In this document: piece by piece, positions 25,934-39,370 of the stretch
Numbering within the stretch: position 1 is the stretch's first letter
Layout: each line of letters starts with the position of its first letter
Source: Liolophura sinensis
Lineage: Eukaryota > Mollusca > Polyplacophora > Chitonida > Chitonidae
Length of the DNA stretch: 64,000 nt
Direction: 5' to 3'
Assembly: GCF_032854445.1 (NCBI RefSeq)
Contig: NC_088295.1
Coordinates: 73,624,028-73,688,027, forward strand
Translations under genes and position numbers: made by a program
Notes under the pieces: model-generated
What the model was told of the DNA's origin: nothing
Database searches by the model: none
The model's input: the letters and a program-made list of their open reading frames with translations, nothing else

Positions 25934-26338
25934 ATGAAGTTTTTTGATCTTGTTAAAGCCAGTGTTTTTCAAATTAAACACAAGGTCGTAATTCTCGGCT
26001 ATTCTGAAATAATAGCCATTTTCAACAATGGAAGAGCAGGATCTTGCGTCTGCCCTGCTCCTCTCACGTCACTCAACGTCCAGTCTTATCGAACTACCAT
26101 GATTTACTCGCTGCTTTATGCTCTTTGTGAGGACCAGACCGGAAATCAGAGTATTTTTGGCCCGTGGAACTGTCCTCCTGATAGTCACAAACTTGTTGAT
26201 TGCTTTCTTCATCATCTTAGAAACATTACCAAAGAACTTTTTTTTCATTCCTATAAGAAACGCTATAATACAACATTAATACAAAGCAAGAAAATACAAC
26301 GTTTTCATATCTTAATACCATTTTGCAGCAGAAAATAA
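25934..26338 (+). other. Longest ATG open frame (134 codons), coding status unknown
   Basis: From the ATG the product begins MKFFDLVKASVFQIKHKVV and ends in a basic tail; the frame is open a further 12 codons upstream from a TTG. It includes five cysteines in its central part (SCVCPAP, LCEDQ, NCPPD, DCFLHH). No family comes to mind. A frame of this size is within chance expectation for this window, and the last third uses AT-rich codons typical of non-coding DNA here. Confidence 0.15.
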
Positions 26339-29300
26339 AATGTTTAAAGAGTTCATGAATCAATTTTATCGAAGACATATTAGTAACGTGCATATTTCGG
26401 GGCTTTATACACACGAGTCTATTGCATGGAAGTGTAGCGAGTGAAAATAGAAAACTGACCAAAAAAGAAAGACAAAAAGAAAAAAACCCCAAAAAACAAC
26501 AACATCCTACGCTGAACTTGACTACATAATGTTCCGATGAGAAGAACTAGTATTTTGTTTATTTTGAAAAACTGAATAAATCATGCAGCGATAATACAGC
26601 AATGGAAGATTGGAAGACGGGACGCACATTTATATAGAGAACAGCAGTAAAACACAAGGTTTTCTGCTGTGTACAACGGAGAGTATGACATGCTACAAAG
26701 GAAAGAAATTATATACGTACAGATTCCTGCCGTTGACTTAAGGCGGGAACGAGTCTGACAAGTTCTCTGTCAAAGGGGAATTTCGTTTCTCAGAAAAGTT
26801 TTATAGAGGCCTGTGTAAACGCGTTACATTCCAGTATCCATTTTATTTAAAATTTGTCGCCATCCACATTTTTATAACTTTAGCAACTGCCAAAGATTAC
26901 CAAAATATTTGCGGAAATTAGCAGTGCGCATGTTAGTTTCTTGTCACAACCAGTGGAACCAACGCTTCTTCGTAAAACTACTTGCATAGGTGGCAGATAG
27001 TAGTCTGGCGGAAGACGAAAGCGAGTGTGGTCTGGTCGTAAGATTAGCTTATATTTCCAGTCCGTCATGCACATAGGACAAAATTGAACAGACGCACAAG
27101 AAGGAATTTACGCATCCTGTGAAATCTGATGTACGTAACGCGACTTAAGTCTGATCACTACCGGTTGGAGACCAAGTGAGTTTTCCCTTTCATTTGTCTT
27201 GCCAGTCCACCCTGTCACATCCGCACCGCTTTGTTCTAAGACGACCCTTGTTTTTACGAGCCTTTCCCCATGTTTACGATGCCAAGGTGTTCCATTGGAC
27301 GTCACCATCTCTCAAATTCCCCTAACTTTCTCGCGTCGTAAAACCGTAGCGTCGTAAGATGCGGTCAGCATTCGAGAGGACAGCATTAATCGTTTGTTCT
27401 TTCCTTCAAAGGCAATTTGCCCTTTGCTTATGTTTTTTCTCTGTAGTTTTCTACAGTTGGGCCGGTGTCTACGCCGATGTAATACATACTACACTGGTGC
27501 TCTAACTCTCATACTTCGGTTTTCAAGTCACTAGAAATGTTCTTTACAACAACTATTATTGTATACTATCAATCTGGTTGGAAGTTTGTCTTTTGCTATA
27601 CTGCAATAAAGTGTCCAACAAACTGAACAGTAAGCCGATTTTTTTTATATAAAAAGCGACAAATTATATAAAAAAATAATGGATGCATTATTCGTATGTG
27701 AGTGCAAGCAAGCTCGATTTTGGATCTGAACAAATTTCCTCTCTACAGTTTTATAATATAATAAGCTTGAATATCTGGGATTTAACACCTTTTAGATCTG
27801 TACAGAGGCAATTGTTATTAAATAAGCATTTAGTGTGAAATTATACACCATTCATAGTTTGTTTTGACAAACAGGATTATTGACAGCTTATGCATTTGAA
27901 AATAATATCTTTAAAACGAAGACTCGTGTCGTTTTATACTTATTTTATTAAAACAGTATCAATGTTATAAAGTTTGCCTAAATGATTTGTTGGAGGGCTT
28001 GTTTATTGTATGACACAATAAAAACACCTATAGTTATGAGTGTTATGTCAAACAAAATATGCAAAAATATTATTAGTGTATTGTCGTAAAATTTGATGAA
28101 GTTAAAAAAAAATCCGGTTTGTGTTATATCATAAATGTTAGAATTTCACCGTTGACAAGAGACCATTCGTCAACAATTATACTGACGCAGCTTGCACTGG
28201 TTTTACGCTTAATGCTGCAGTGTTTTTATACCATTTGCCTTTGTGGAATGCAAACTTTATTAGATCATAATTTCGCATTATACAAAGATATAGGAATCCA
28301 CCATTTAATTTCTTTTGATTACATTATGGAATTTAAACATTGACTCTACTCATTTCATATATAATTCACAGAAAGGACATATTTCGTTTGTAACATGTAA
28401 ACTACAAAACTGTTGTAGTTCGGGCTTCCGTATAGCGATGGCCTGTATTTATACCGGGCAGATTTTATCATTTAGTCATGACTAACGGTTTTCAGATTTT
28501 CGCTAATCGTGTTAAAATTATGACTTTGATAATTTTCGCTAAACATGATGAACGACGACATATCCCAGATACCAAAAGATTTAATTTAACGATGGAGTTT
28601 GTTAGCATTTTACTACCTTTGATGCACGTGATATCCCTGACGAAGAACCCGGGCCTCCTTATCTTCTGGTTTCCTCATTTTATTGGGTTGCTTAGGAGGT
28701 TTTCTTGCGGTCGAAGGTCTCTCTGTGGAACATCGGAGTTTTAACGGCGGTGTAGATTGATTTCATCATGATGACAACCTCTGCACAAATGTCATAAGGT
28801 CATATATGCATCATTAGCAAACAGTTTCCTTGCGGAACGAATGGATTTTACAATTTAGCCTTAATCACTTTATCGTGAAGACAATGTTCTATATATATTA
28901 TAGTCACGAAGCTTTCCTAACTTTACGCTATTTCGATTCGGTTGTTCAGAATATCCCAAGGTATTGAACATTGAGCAATTTGGCGTCAAACCTTTCACAA
29001 GGCACAGGATGAATCATCGTGTATATTGATGAACCAAAGCTGACTTCGATGTTTCTCATCTTAAACGCTTGGGCGCACTTTAAGTTACCAGATTCCACGT
29101 AATATGTAAATTGGTTTGGGCTGTTCATATAATTTATGATTTACACCTTACCAAAGATAATTGCTTTCAGTTATCATATTTATTGCATTGCTTGTAAACA
29201 CACCAAATTACAGATGAGTACGTGGTCTTTAATTTGGGTTAACTCCACTTTGCTCCAAGGAGAGATGAACAACCACACAGGAAATTTTTAAAATGATAAA

Positions 29301-30453
29301 AATGTGTCGTTTTACAAAGACATTTTAAATTTTCTGAATGTGCAAAATCCCATTTACTTGCTGAAGGCACACACTGGTAATAGATTGATTGGACTATGCG
29401 ATTGTGGACATGGCAATGATGAAAAATATTCTTGATAATTCGTAACAGTGTGGACATTACTATTTTATCATTTTCTTTCGATATCTTTTACTAATAATAA
29501 TATTGATCCAACATATATAAAACATAGTTATTAAAATTTGCAGTGTAGAGCTAAACAATAAAGCGATGACTTATGTGAGGATCAACTTTGTAAGTATACT
29601 GAAATAGAGAATTTAGAAATAATTGATTGTTCATTCACATCAGTTGTCTTGATAACGTCAAAAGAGCCTTGTTAGGGACGCGTGGCTGACGAACCAGTCC
29701 CTGATGGCGTGTAAGGAGGTATCAAACGGCTTAGCCCAGCCTTCTGCCCTAATATGGTTTATGCCTGCGCTGTCACGTTTGATTAATTTAAATCTGCACT
29801 CTTCTCATTGGGCTGGCAATATCATTTCCGTTGGATAAGCCGAGGGAAAACCTGATGTAATAGGTACGGATCGTTATTAACATATCGACCCTGCCTTCTC
29901 AGGTCTGACGGCAGAGATGTTTCGTCATGCGGTGATATATGACAGAAGGTGACAGTAGCAAATAACACCCTGTTACACGGTGTTAGCCGCAAAGCTTTGT
30001 GCACGGCCGTGAGGACTGCTGCAAACATGAATAACGCTGCTGAAAATACATGTCAATTATAATTATAATTTAAAAGGGAGACATCTGAAACAATAAAATG
30101 CTTCTGCAAGACGTAGTCCTATAAGTATACACATCGTGATTTTTTTTCAGCTTATTTATGTTCGGAACAGAATATGACTCTTTGATATTGTGGAATAAGA
30201 TAGAACGAGTGTATCAGAATTGTAATTCTGACAGTTAGTATGAAAACAAAATTCTATTAGCCTAATAACATTTTATTGGAAAGTATGTAAGCTACAAGCA
30301 TAATAAGAATGAATTAAAATAATATAAACCGCTAAGCCAAGAGAATTACCTCATCTATTCCCGAAACTTCAAACGGTACATTGTTTTCATTTACTCCTTT
30401 GGTACACTATTCATTCCTTGGATATCTTGAAGAGACCAGTGACCAGTTCTGTG
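26339..30453. other. AT-rich, no gene recognised
   Basis: Short frames only. The two minus-strand frames at 26880-27308 lie in a mildly GC-richer stretch without recognisable domains. An A-rich run lies at about 26461-26502. No SINE or tandem array is visible. Confidence 0.4.
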
Positions 30454-30725
30454 ATTTATTTATTTATTTGATTGGTGTTTTATGCCGTACTCAAGAATAT
30501 TTCACTTATACGACGGCGGCCAGCATTATGGTGGGTGGAAACCGGGCAGAGCCCGGGGGAAACCCACGACCATCCGCAGGTTGCTGGCAGACCTTCCCAC
30601 GTATGGCCGGAGAGGAAGCCAGCATGAGCTGGACTTGAACTCACAGCGATCGCGTTGGTGAGAGACTCCTGGGTCATTACGCGGCGCTAGCGCGCTAACC
30701 AACTGAGCCACGCAGATCCCCCCCC
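30454..30725 (-). mobile_element. Near full-length tRNA-derived SINE, reverse strand
   Basis: The + strand runs from the tail (ATTT units, 30454) through 'gattggtgttttatgccgta', 'cagcattatggtgggtggaa', 'accgggcagagcccggggga' and 'cgaccatccgcaggttgctg' to the tRNA-like head. The B box complement ggacttgaactc is at 30631-30642 and the A box complement ccaactgagcca at 30699-30710. The head ends in a C-rich stretch up to about 30735. A 6-bp flanking match (ctgtga, 30449-30454 and 30740-30745) is too short to be sure of. Open frames at 30381-30711 on both strands are SINE-derived. Confidence 0.93.
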
Positions 30726-32352
30726 GCTCCCCCCAACTCCTGTGAAGGCGTATTACAGTTAAATCTTAATACTAATACAAAATGAATGGTGCTTTAGTCT
30801 AGGCTACAGTTAATACCGGGCTTAAGTTCTAATACAATCTTGGACAACGGGGCCCGAGTTTTTACTAAGTAACGAGATGTCTTACAATCCATCCATCGTC
30901 TCGATTTACCCTTGATATTATGCCATAGACATGCAGCTAAGTTGTATGACAGATGCGGTGAACAATTCACCATATAACGTATATTCCAGTGAAATGTTTG
31001 GGTTGAATGTAATGAAAAGTTGAATCCCTGTTTCAAAAAAGCCAATGGTGCCTGTATCACATAATCTGGCATTTATTTACCACAAGATACATAAATCATA
31101 TTTAAATACAGTAGATGACATTTATATTGTCTTTAAGATTTTTTATAATATATGAGATAAGCTCCATATTCCATTTTAACTGTTGTCCCTTTTCGTAGCG
31201 GATTTATATTCTCTGTTTACTCATTCTTCCCTCTCAGTTTTTATGCACCTATCATTGACGTCGACAACCACTGCAAAAAAAAAACTGCGTTTGAACTGTG
31301 TGTTGAGAGTGGGTTTCATAGAGTGAAGTATAATCAAAGAATTGAGAAAATTTCCCTTTCCTGTATTATCTTTACGTCGCTTACTGTTTTTACTTTCGTG
31401 GCAGGAAGTATGAAAAAATCTAAGTGTATATTTAGTACAGTCTCCGCTATATGCGTAAATATCTTGGCATTATTCCATTGACTTGTAAATAGGGCATTAG
31501 TAAACGACAAAAACAAACATATGTATGCACGATAAGTCACTATACATAGACTGCATATTTTGGCATGTCCAGATGACGTTTGGAGATACAAAGTTACGAG
31601 AAGAGTCACATCGCCTTTGCGATGTGACGTCGTCGCGTCTTTTATCATTTAAACTAGATTAATCTTCAGAATAATGTGTTTGGTGGGGTTTTCTGTGAAA
31701 TATTGTAAATCTGATGATATTCAATCGACAGTTTTATCTGAAGATGAATCCTGAAATATTAAAATATAGGCAAGTAGCCCTACAGTGTCGCTCTCACGTT
31801 GTTTTGAAGCTGGCCAACCATTAGCTAATGCTTCACTGGGTAAACTGCGGAAACAAATGGAAATTTTCATGTTGGAAATATATACAACGCGTGTGACCCA
31901 AGTCACAAACAAAGCCTCACCGGCTTTCTTGGAACGTCCCTTCATGGTTCATGTGTGATAAAACGAATGTGTCTGACTTGACGCTTAGATTCAGTGGCTT
32001 TAGGACATATTCAATGTTTCATGTTTGCACTTGCTAATATACAAAACGTATTAATTAAGTTAAATCAATGTCCACTTCAAATACATTTAAGCAAAATTGT
32101 TTATATTCCACATCGGTTTACTCAAGGTATTGCTTGATTTTTGCCCTCCGGGTACCCCTAAAGCAACAGTCACAGGCCATCTGACCTTCAGAACATATAA
32201 ACCTCTACAATAATTTTGGCTTGGATTTGACTATATTATATCTGCGTACTATCTACAGAATATTGATTTTGCACTTGCTCTCTTACATGACTGAAACGGA
32301 ATCCTCGGATACAGATGGAGGCATTAGAAAACCAGATTAACAACAGCAGTGA
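30726..32352. other. No gene recognised; one strong hairpin
   Basis: Frames here (up to 104 codons, 31334-31648 on -) show no motifs. A perfect hairpin is at 31605-31628: 10-bp arms (gtcacatcgc / gcgatgtgac) and a 4-base loop. It is not followed by a T run. Confidence 0.45.
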
Positions 32353-33660
32353 CCTAATAAGTGACGCCTTGTCACACACCCTACAATAGCGTCTTCGCTT
32401 TCTACAGCCTAGATGTGACGTTGAGAAATATTTTCTGGTCACATACTTTTATGCAAAAGCGACGTCATGGCGATAACTGGTGCCTTGTCACACTCTACAA
32501 CGGCGTCGTCAGTGAGATAACTGATGTCTAGCCGTACAGTCTACATTATTGACGTTCCTGTGAGAGCAAGTGTATGGTCACACATTCTACAACAGCGATG
32601 TCACTGCGATCACTGTTGTCTAGTCACTCTACAGCGGCGACGCCGATGTGACAAGTGTTGTGTAGTCACTCTTCAGTAACGACGGTAATAATAACTGTTG
32701 TCTAGTCACATCAACAGCGTCACTGTGACAATTGTTTTCTGGTCACTCTACAGCAACGGCGTCACTTTGATAACTAATATCTAGTCACTCTACTCAGAAG
32801 GGTGTCTAGTCACACACTCTACAAAGTGACGTCACTGTGATAACTGGTGTCTAGTGATACACTTTACATGGGCGACGTCAATGTGATAACTAGTGTCTTG
32901 TCACACACTGTGCAAAGTGACGTCACTATGATACCTGGTGTCTACTGACACACTTTACAATGACAACGTCGTGATAAATTCCTCTCTAAATTGCCATTTG
33001 GATTAGGTGGTTTAAATTTTATGCATCTTTGCAAAACCGACCCCATGTATATAGTCACACAATCTACAATGTTGACGTCAGTGTGATAATAAATGTCTAG
33101 TCACACACACTACATCAGCGACTTCAGGGACATAACTGTTGTCAAACAACATAATAAAAGACTGACAGCAGAGAGAAGTAAAACTAAATCAGCGACGAAA
33201 TTGTCAAAATTGGGAAATGCTCACATGATGAAAATATGACCTCAGCTTAGGTTTTATTCTAACTGTTCATGTAAATGCTTAACAAATTACAGCATAGAGA
33301 TTAACAACATAGTAGCAAATTACACGCCCACACCCTCCCCAGTACTATGGCTTAAGTAGAATTACTTAAAATGATATGTTGTTATCACATTTATCCTATA
33401 CAATAACACTGAAACAAAACTTTCCTCATCATCGACGTTTCAATGACAACTCGTGTCTAGCCGTACAATCGACATCAGCGACGTCAGTGTGATAACTAGT
33501 GTGTAGTGACATACTCTTTATCAGTGTAATTACCAACGTCTAGTCACACAAAATACAAGAAAGACAGATAATTGATGTCTTGTCACTTACTCTATAAAAG
33601 CGACGTCAATGTGATAACTGAATGGGGTCCCATGCCTACGTTGGTGTGCTAACTGGTGTC
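32353..33660 (+). repeat. Degenerate minisatellite (about 45 bp) rich in CRE-like palindromes
   Basis: A unit of about 45-47 bp recurs many times: 'gtctagtcacacactctaca', a variable few bases, 'gcgacgtcactgtgataact', 'ggt'. Copies are heavily diverged, with indels, and the array is interrupted at about 32990-33055 and 33175-33420. Three copies contain the exact palindrome tgacgtca (32827-32834, 32918-32925, 33073-33080) and several more contain gacgtca. There is no long open frame, so this is not a protein repeat. Confidence 0.85.
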
Positions 33661-36600
33661 TTCGAGAAAAAAGCCATCCTCAGTACAAATACAAGGCGCC
33701 TTTGGTATCCACCTTGTCTACTACAATTGTGATTTCACAAGCATTTCGTAACATAAGTATATATCCAAAGATCCAATGCCATGAGCTATGCAAGAAAGAA
33801 TAAACGATGGTAGCCCTTAAAACGAGGGTTTTGTTCATCGATTTGCACAATCTAATTTGGCTTGGTAACGATTGTTGGAAAATATTTGCGAGAGTAGAAG
33901 ACGCGATTTTCTGTCCTTACACAACATGCAGGGATTATGGTCTGCTGTAGCCTGATATGAGCATGACAACAACCATCTTTAGGTTACATCGCATAGTCTG
34001 ACAACAAAAATGTCAAACACCGTACAAATGTTTTAATAGTTAAAGTTTATACTTAAACGAGATGTCTTCCTGGCTTCACTCAAGTTGCTGTTCCCACAAA
34101 AGAAATGCTGCTGAAAGAGGGTTTTATTCATAATACCAATTCATTGCATCAGACCAAAAAAACAACACGAGACAATTTAAAAGTCAAAATTGCATTAGCA
34201 TATAAAATAATTGACATGCTTTTCTGTAAAAAAAGGCTGTTTCATGTAGAGCTCATGTTGATCATCATCTCTCTGTGATGCTTGCGCACATACAAATGGA
34301 TGAATCAGCGTATAATTTATATGGCTTTACGCTACTTAAGCAGTATGTCAGCCATATCAGTGCGAGTCTATGGGTATGTACAGTGTATAAAATAAGACGG
34401 AGAACGTGTCGTGGTGAGAATATATTATGAACTGATGTTTCCAGTGATAACAAGCATTGCTTTATATGAATGAATAATTTTAATAATAATCTCCAGAGCA
34501 GGGGCGATTACTGGATTGAGACCAGTCGACTAAATATATTAATATTGTTTGTTTTATGTCATAAGAGTCATTATACAAATGCACACTTTACACTTCCTTT
34601 GTGCTTAAAGCTTATTACGGAATACAATTGACATTTCTCGTTACCAGAAGAAAGAAACATAAATCGTTTGGATTGTCTAAGTTAATGGAGGGCTGATAAA
34701 AGGAAAGAAAACCTATTGTTGTTTGATGTCTATATATATAGATATATTCTGTATCGCGTATATATATTTATACATGAACTTGTGAAATGTATCCAACAAA
34801 AAGATAAAATTTATAGATATTCTTAAAAAGCTTTAAAGTTTTAATCAGTATTGCACAGCATTTAACAGACAATTTATTGCAATGCGTGGTATTAGCATGC
34901 AGTCAGAGTAATCTACCATAATACAACTCAAATTAGACAATGGTAGAATCTGACTTAATTCTTGTGCTAAATTTACCGAATCACTAACATTTAATCTAAT
35001 TTATTGTTGAACCACATCGATCTGATTGATTTTTTTGCAGCAGGGGATCCATGGTGCTAATTAGATAGGGCAACCACACATCAACGTGGCTCATAAAAGC
35101 TACACCCTTTACCGACTCTTATGTTAGGGGATTTGGATATTTCAATGGTGGTCCAAATTCACTGATTTCTCGGATTTTCTTTACAAAGCACAACGATTAC
35201 ATAACCCCCAGGTTTATTCTATCAGGAGTTGTCTTCTCCTTGGTGTCGTAACAAACGACGGATTACGGTATACTGACTGAGATTTACCTACCGATTCCGA
35301 TGTCTTAGCGCGGATGGTCGCGAAAAGGATAACCTGTGGTCTAGGTAAGGCATCCAATATTGGACACCGGAATTTAGAAAGCTGTCCGTCATGACATTAT
35401 GCTGGCCCATCATGTTTTTATAGCTAAGTCTACTGCATCACGCGATTTGCTGAACGTCTGATGCCTGGCGCAAAACTCGGAGTGATTTCTCGTACTCACA
35501 TCTTTTGGTAGTTCCTTCAAAACTGGAGTCATATTCACACGGATAAAGGTGGTTTGCGCCTTGAAGAACAACCCAGATATAATTATTACACATAAGAGTA
35601 TCATCAGTTCTGCCAAAACACTATCCACATCTACATATAATGTGCATAAAAGCCGCACTTGCAAATTGAGAGGCAGCGATAACGATAAAGGCGGCAAAGC
35701 AAGAAAAGAAAGAAAATGCGTGTGACCATTCGCCAATGATCACACTGTCGTCGCTGCTATGGTTTTACTCTCTATGCTGTAAGTGTTTTATTATATCACA
35801 GACATGAGAAAATGTAAAGAAAAAAAATACCTGCGAAAATCACGCATAAAAATGAACCTTTATGTCATATCTTTATCTCATGTCATTTGACAAACATTTT
35901 TGTTTGGTATATATCAGTTCTATTTTTCATAGTATATCGATTCGATGAGAAATGTTCGATGAGGAAAGGGCATTTTCATTAGGGATGCATGATGTACAAG
36001 CGTTATACTCACACGTTCCTGTTATGGATAGTTTTAGAATACGAAAGATGTCATACAAATATTTTTAAGAAAAGCTGTCGTTTCAGGGTTTCATGACATT
36101 GTGTTAAGGAATAACTGTATGAAAGTAGCAAGCTTATATGTCGTTGCACGTTGAATTTTTCAGTAATATTTTGAAGATTTTGAAGATAGGATAAGATTAA
36201 TATATTCTGATAAAATATTCACGCAAGATTAATGAAAGGTTTATGTGAGCCTAAATTATATACAAAGTTCTCAAACAAAATATTATTTTATAACCCATGT
36301 ATTGTTTCATACATAAACATCTTTGTTCAATATAGTCACGTCATATCGTTATATTCATAAAACATTTTTAACAATTACCCTACTATAATACGCACAACTT
36401 TTTCTATTTTTATTATCATTTTATTTGAATATGCTCAGCGATGAATTTGCGTACGCCTGCCCATGGGGCCATCTTAACTCTATTCGAGTACCACATATCA
36501 AATCTGAATAGAAATATGATTTATTTATATTTTAAAATTTGGTCTGTTCATTACTGAATTACATGTATCATTTTAAATTCGTGTAATGAAAATGCTCCTA

Positions 36601-38179
36601 ACTGTGTCTCGCCAAATCAAGCCGTTACTAGTGATGCTGTCATTCATTCATTATTAGAAAGTCATTATCCTGATAAACTTTCGCTAAAATTCATGTGTAT
36701 GGCTATTTGTTTAAATCTTGTATTGGTTTGGAATTTTTACGTATATTTTAAGAACGTGTTTTTGAAACGTTTGTCTTTGTGTTTTTGATTTTGAATGTTT
36801 GTCATTTTACCTCAAAATATATTCACGCCAGAAAATGGTTGTAATGTTACCCACGTGACTAAAAGTATAATCATTCATTCCATTAATTGAATCACGTGAA
36901 ATACTGCGTACAGACTTAAACACAATTTTTTTATATTTCTGGTTACTGATACCATATCAGGGATGATCAACGTTAACTTTTATCTGCCATTACGTCTGAC
37001 AAAACTGTAATAGCAAATAATTATTATACATAAATATAAATTATACATAAATAATATAATAATTACAGTGTATTTATTGACGTTTTCGTTCTACAGGATG
37101 TATAAGTTTTTATGGGATAGTATAGTTTTCTGTAGCTAAAATACTTACTCGATTTTTTCAATGCGGTAGTGAATAGTCTTAGTTAAACGTTATTTTTGAA
37201 AAGTGGAATTTCACTTTGCAAATACAAACTGCAGAATTTGAAAATAATTATTCATGTTTAGAAGAATGGGTGTACACCTTTACATAACACTAAGTTATTT
37301 TGTTGTACTATAACACAGATGTGTATTTTGTGCTACAAATTTTGTGCCTCGAATTTTTGATTGCATACAGACATACATTTATAGTCTGAATAATATAACC
37401 CATGCATTTGCGATCCTTAATTACATTCCACAGTGACCACAACGGTCAAGCTTTACAAAATTTTTATTTCTTTGTTATAAATATATTTACACATGAGAAC
37501 CTTATACAAATGGCATGAGTTGTGAGTGAGTCAATTGTCACGGTAAATTACTTAGGAAATTACAGCTAATTAGATTCTCTTTGTTATCCACGGTAGATAG
37601 ATCGAAGTTGTTAGCGTTTACAGGTCTTGCATTAGTGTAATGTTGAATTTATTCATAGGCAGCGTGCATAAGGTGTCCACAATCGCATAAAACTCTGTCA
37701 CTAATAAAGAAATAAAAATACCACGCGTATGAATACACCATTGACTTATAACATAGTCGGCTTCTCATTGTGTGTTGTTTGATATCCTTCCGCCGTTACT
37801 ATATAATCATGTACGTTTCTACATTCTAGATCCAAGGTACCGCCTGAAATAAAATACACCGGGTAAAAATACACTTGTTATAAACAGAAAAGTGTGAACC
37901 ATTCTCAAAATCATTTATGCTTAATTTACCTCTTCTTTATCTAGGACATTTTGTGTGTGTAGTAGCACTTAGAATGCTTAGGGACTATATTTCTTAAAAG
38001 GCACATTCCTGTTCCACTATTGCGATCTCCCATTCTGAATGGTACATATGGTTCACTGTTGTACAATTAGAAAGGCTGTAAATAAAGCGTGGTATTTAAT
38101 ATCTCTTCTTCGACGACCGAAGATTCCATAGAAACGCAAGCTGTGCGAAGCCATACGTAATAAAGCTGATACAGTTCAG
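33661..38179. other. AT-rich, no gene recognised
   Basis: The only longer frame is 35410-35736 (-), with a hydrophobic segment but no recognisable family. AT-rich runs lie at 34725-34775 and 37016-37075. No SINE is seen over this 4.5 kb, unlike the flanks. Confidence 0.4.
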
Positions 38180-39370
38180 TTGGAAGCCTCTGGACCCGGC
38201 TATAAATCAAAGTCAAATTTCTGGCCCAGTCGCTCGCTTGCCTTCCAATTGGAGAACCTCTATTTTAGAACTGAACACTTTTCCTGGCTCATCTGCTTTA
38301 CTGATCCGCAGCCGACTTTGAGCCGCTCACCCCCTGGTCGACCCGGGGGCTGTCAGTCCCGTAATCTCCGGCTACTATTTGATGGTGAGCGAAGGACTGT
38401 TGCCGCTCGTCTCCCCGTTACCGTCCACACTACCGCCTTTGACTCGCCAGGAAGCCAAGACTTTCATACTGTCATCAATCAGTAGGCATCGCCATCTAAA
38501 AGACAGCGTTCTGTGAGTTTTTGCTATTTCTCTACTTTTTGTTTAACACATCCTGCTGATTTGAGCACCCCTGCTTTACACCACCCTAAGTTACGAATAC
38601 GCACTATTTTCCTGGCTTGCAGTCAGCTTTATACTGCTCCTCTCTGAACGGTTTTCGTCCTCCGTCTTCGCCAGAATCTCATTTTCGTTTGTTTTTATAC
38701 GTCGGGAAGCTACCGTCGATTATTAATGAATGTTTTAATACCACAGTCAGCCCTTTTCATAGACATAAACGAGTCGTAGAAGGGCTCGGGCGCTCTTCTC
38801 TCTTAGAGAATGGCGCCTGGCTGGAAGTAGGCCAGACAGAATTAAGGGATAGTAAAGTTTTTAGAAAAAGCGTGCGTGTTAATGCCCGCAATTAAGTTCA
38901 ATCGGCCAGAACAACATTTAACAGCCTCGAAACCTACAGTTAATATTTTCCTCGAGAAAATAGGAAAGGGTGCTTTTATGGGTGTATAGCTCAGACTGGA
39001 TTTCTCTCGTAAGAATAGCTGGTCTTAATCGCCTCCTGACAGATTGTACAAAATGTCGAAGCTGTAAATGATGTTGTCGTGGGCATGAATATTATCAGAT
39101 TTATAAGTTTCGCGAGACCCGAACGATTGCACCCTTTTATCAGGGCGTTGTACTATTATAATCACATCGGAGGTAAAACATTTGATCGGACAAAGTACAC
39201 GTTGTAAGTGGCTTACAGTGATGTGAGCAAGTTTAAACTGCTGGTGTAGACTGAGATTAGCTGAGCAGGGAGGTACAGGATCGGGTATAAGTAACTGCAA
39301 GTTTATGCTGTCACAGGAATAAAGTCCTCGTCTTCCCTCCAGTAATACTGCTTTCACTGACATGTTCACA
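38180..39370. other. GC-richer patch with open frames, unassigned
   Basis: Frames at 38180-38485 (+), 38617-38895 (+) and 39025-39369 (-) occupy a patch of raised GC. A TATA-like 'ctataaat' is at 38200-38207. None of the products shows a known motif. This may be exons, a promoter-type region or a conserved non-coding block; the sequence alone does not decide. Confidence 0.3.

Noticed and set aside
25898-26338. The longest open frame (146 codons from TTG) as a gene
   Set aside because: Length is near chance expectation for the window, the first start is not ATG, and no domain is recognised. Kept only as an unassigned frame.
30381-30711. Open frames on both strands with peptides such as YFTYTTAASIMVGG and MAQLVSALA
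   Set aside because: The same peptides recur wherever a SINE copy lies (about 4928, 21802, 48466, 56794). They are translations of the tRNA-derived SINE, not genes.
32353-33660. A CRISPR-like array
   Set aside because: Units are diverged along their whole length, with no identical repeats and no unique spacers, and the window is animal DNA.
36852-36900. Paired cacgtg E-box-like sites
   Set aside because: Two 6-bp palindromes about 40 bp apart are expected by chance in a window this long.
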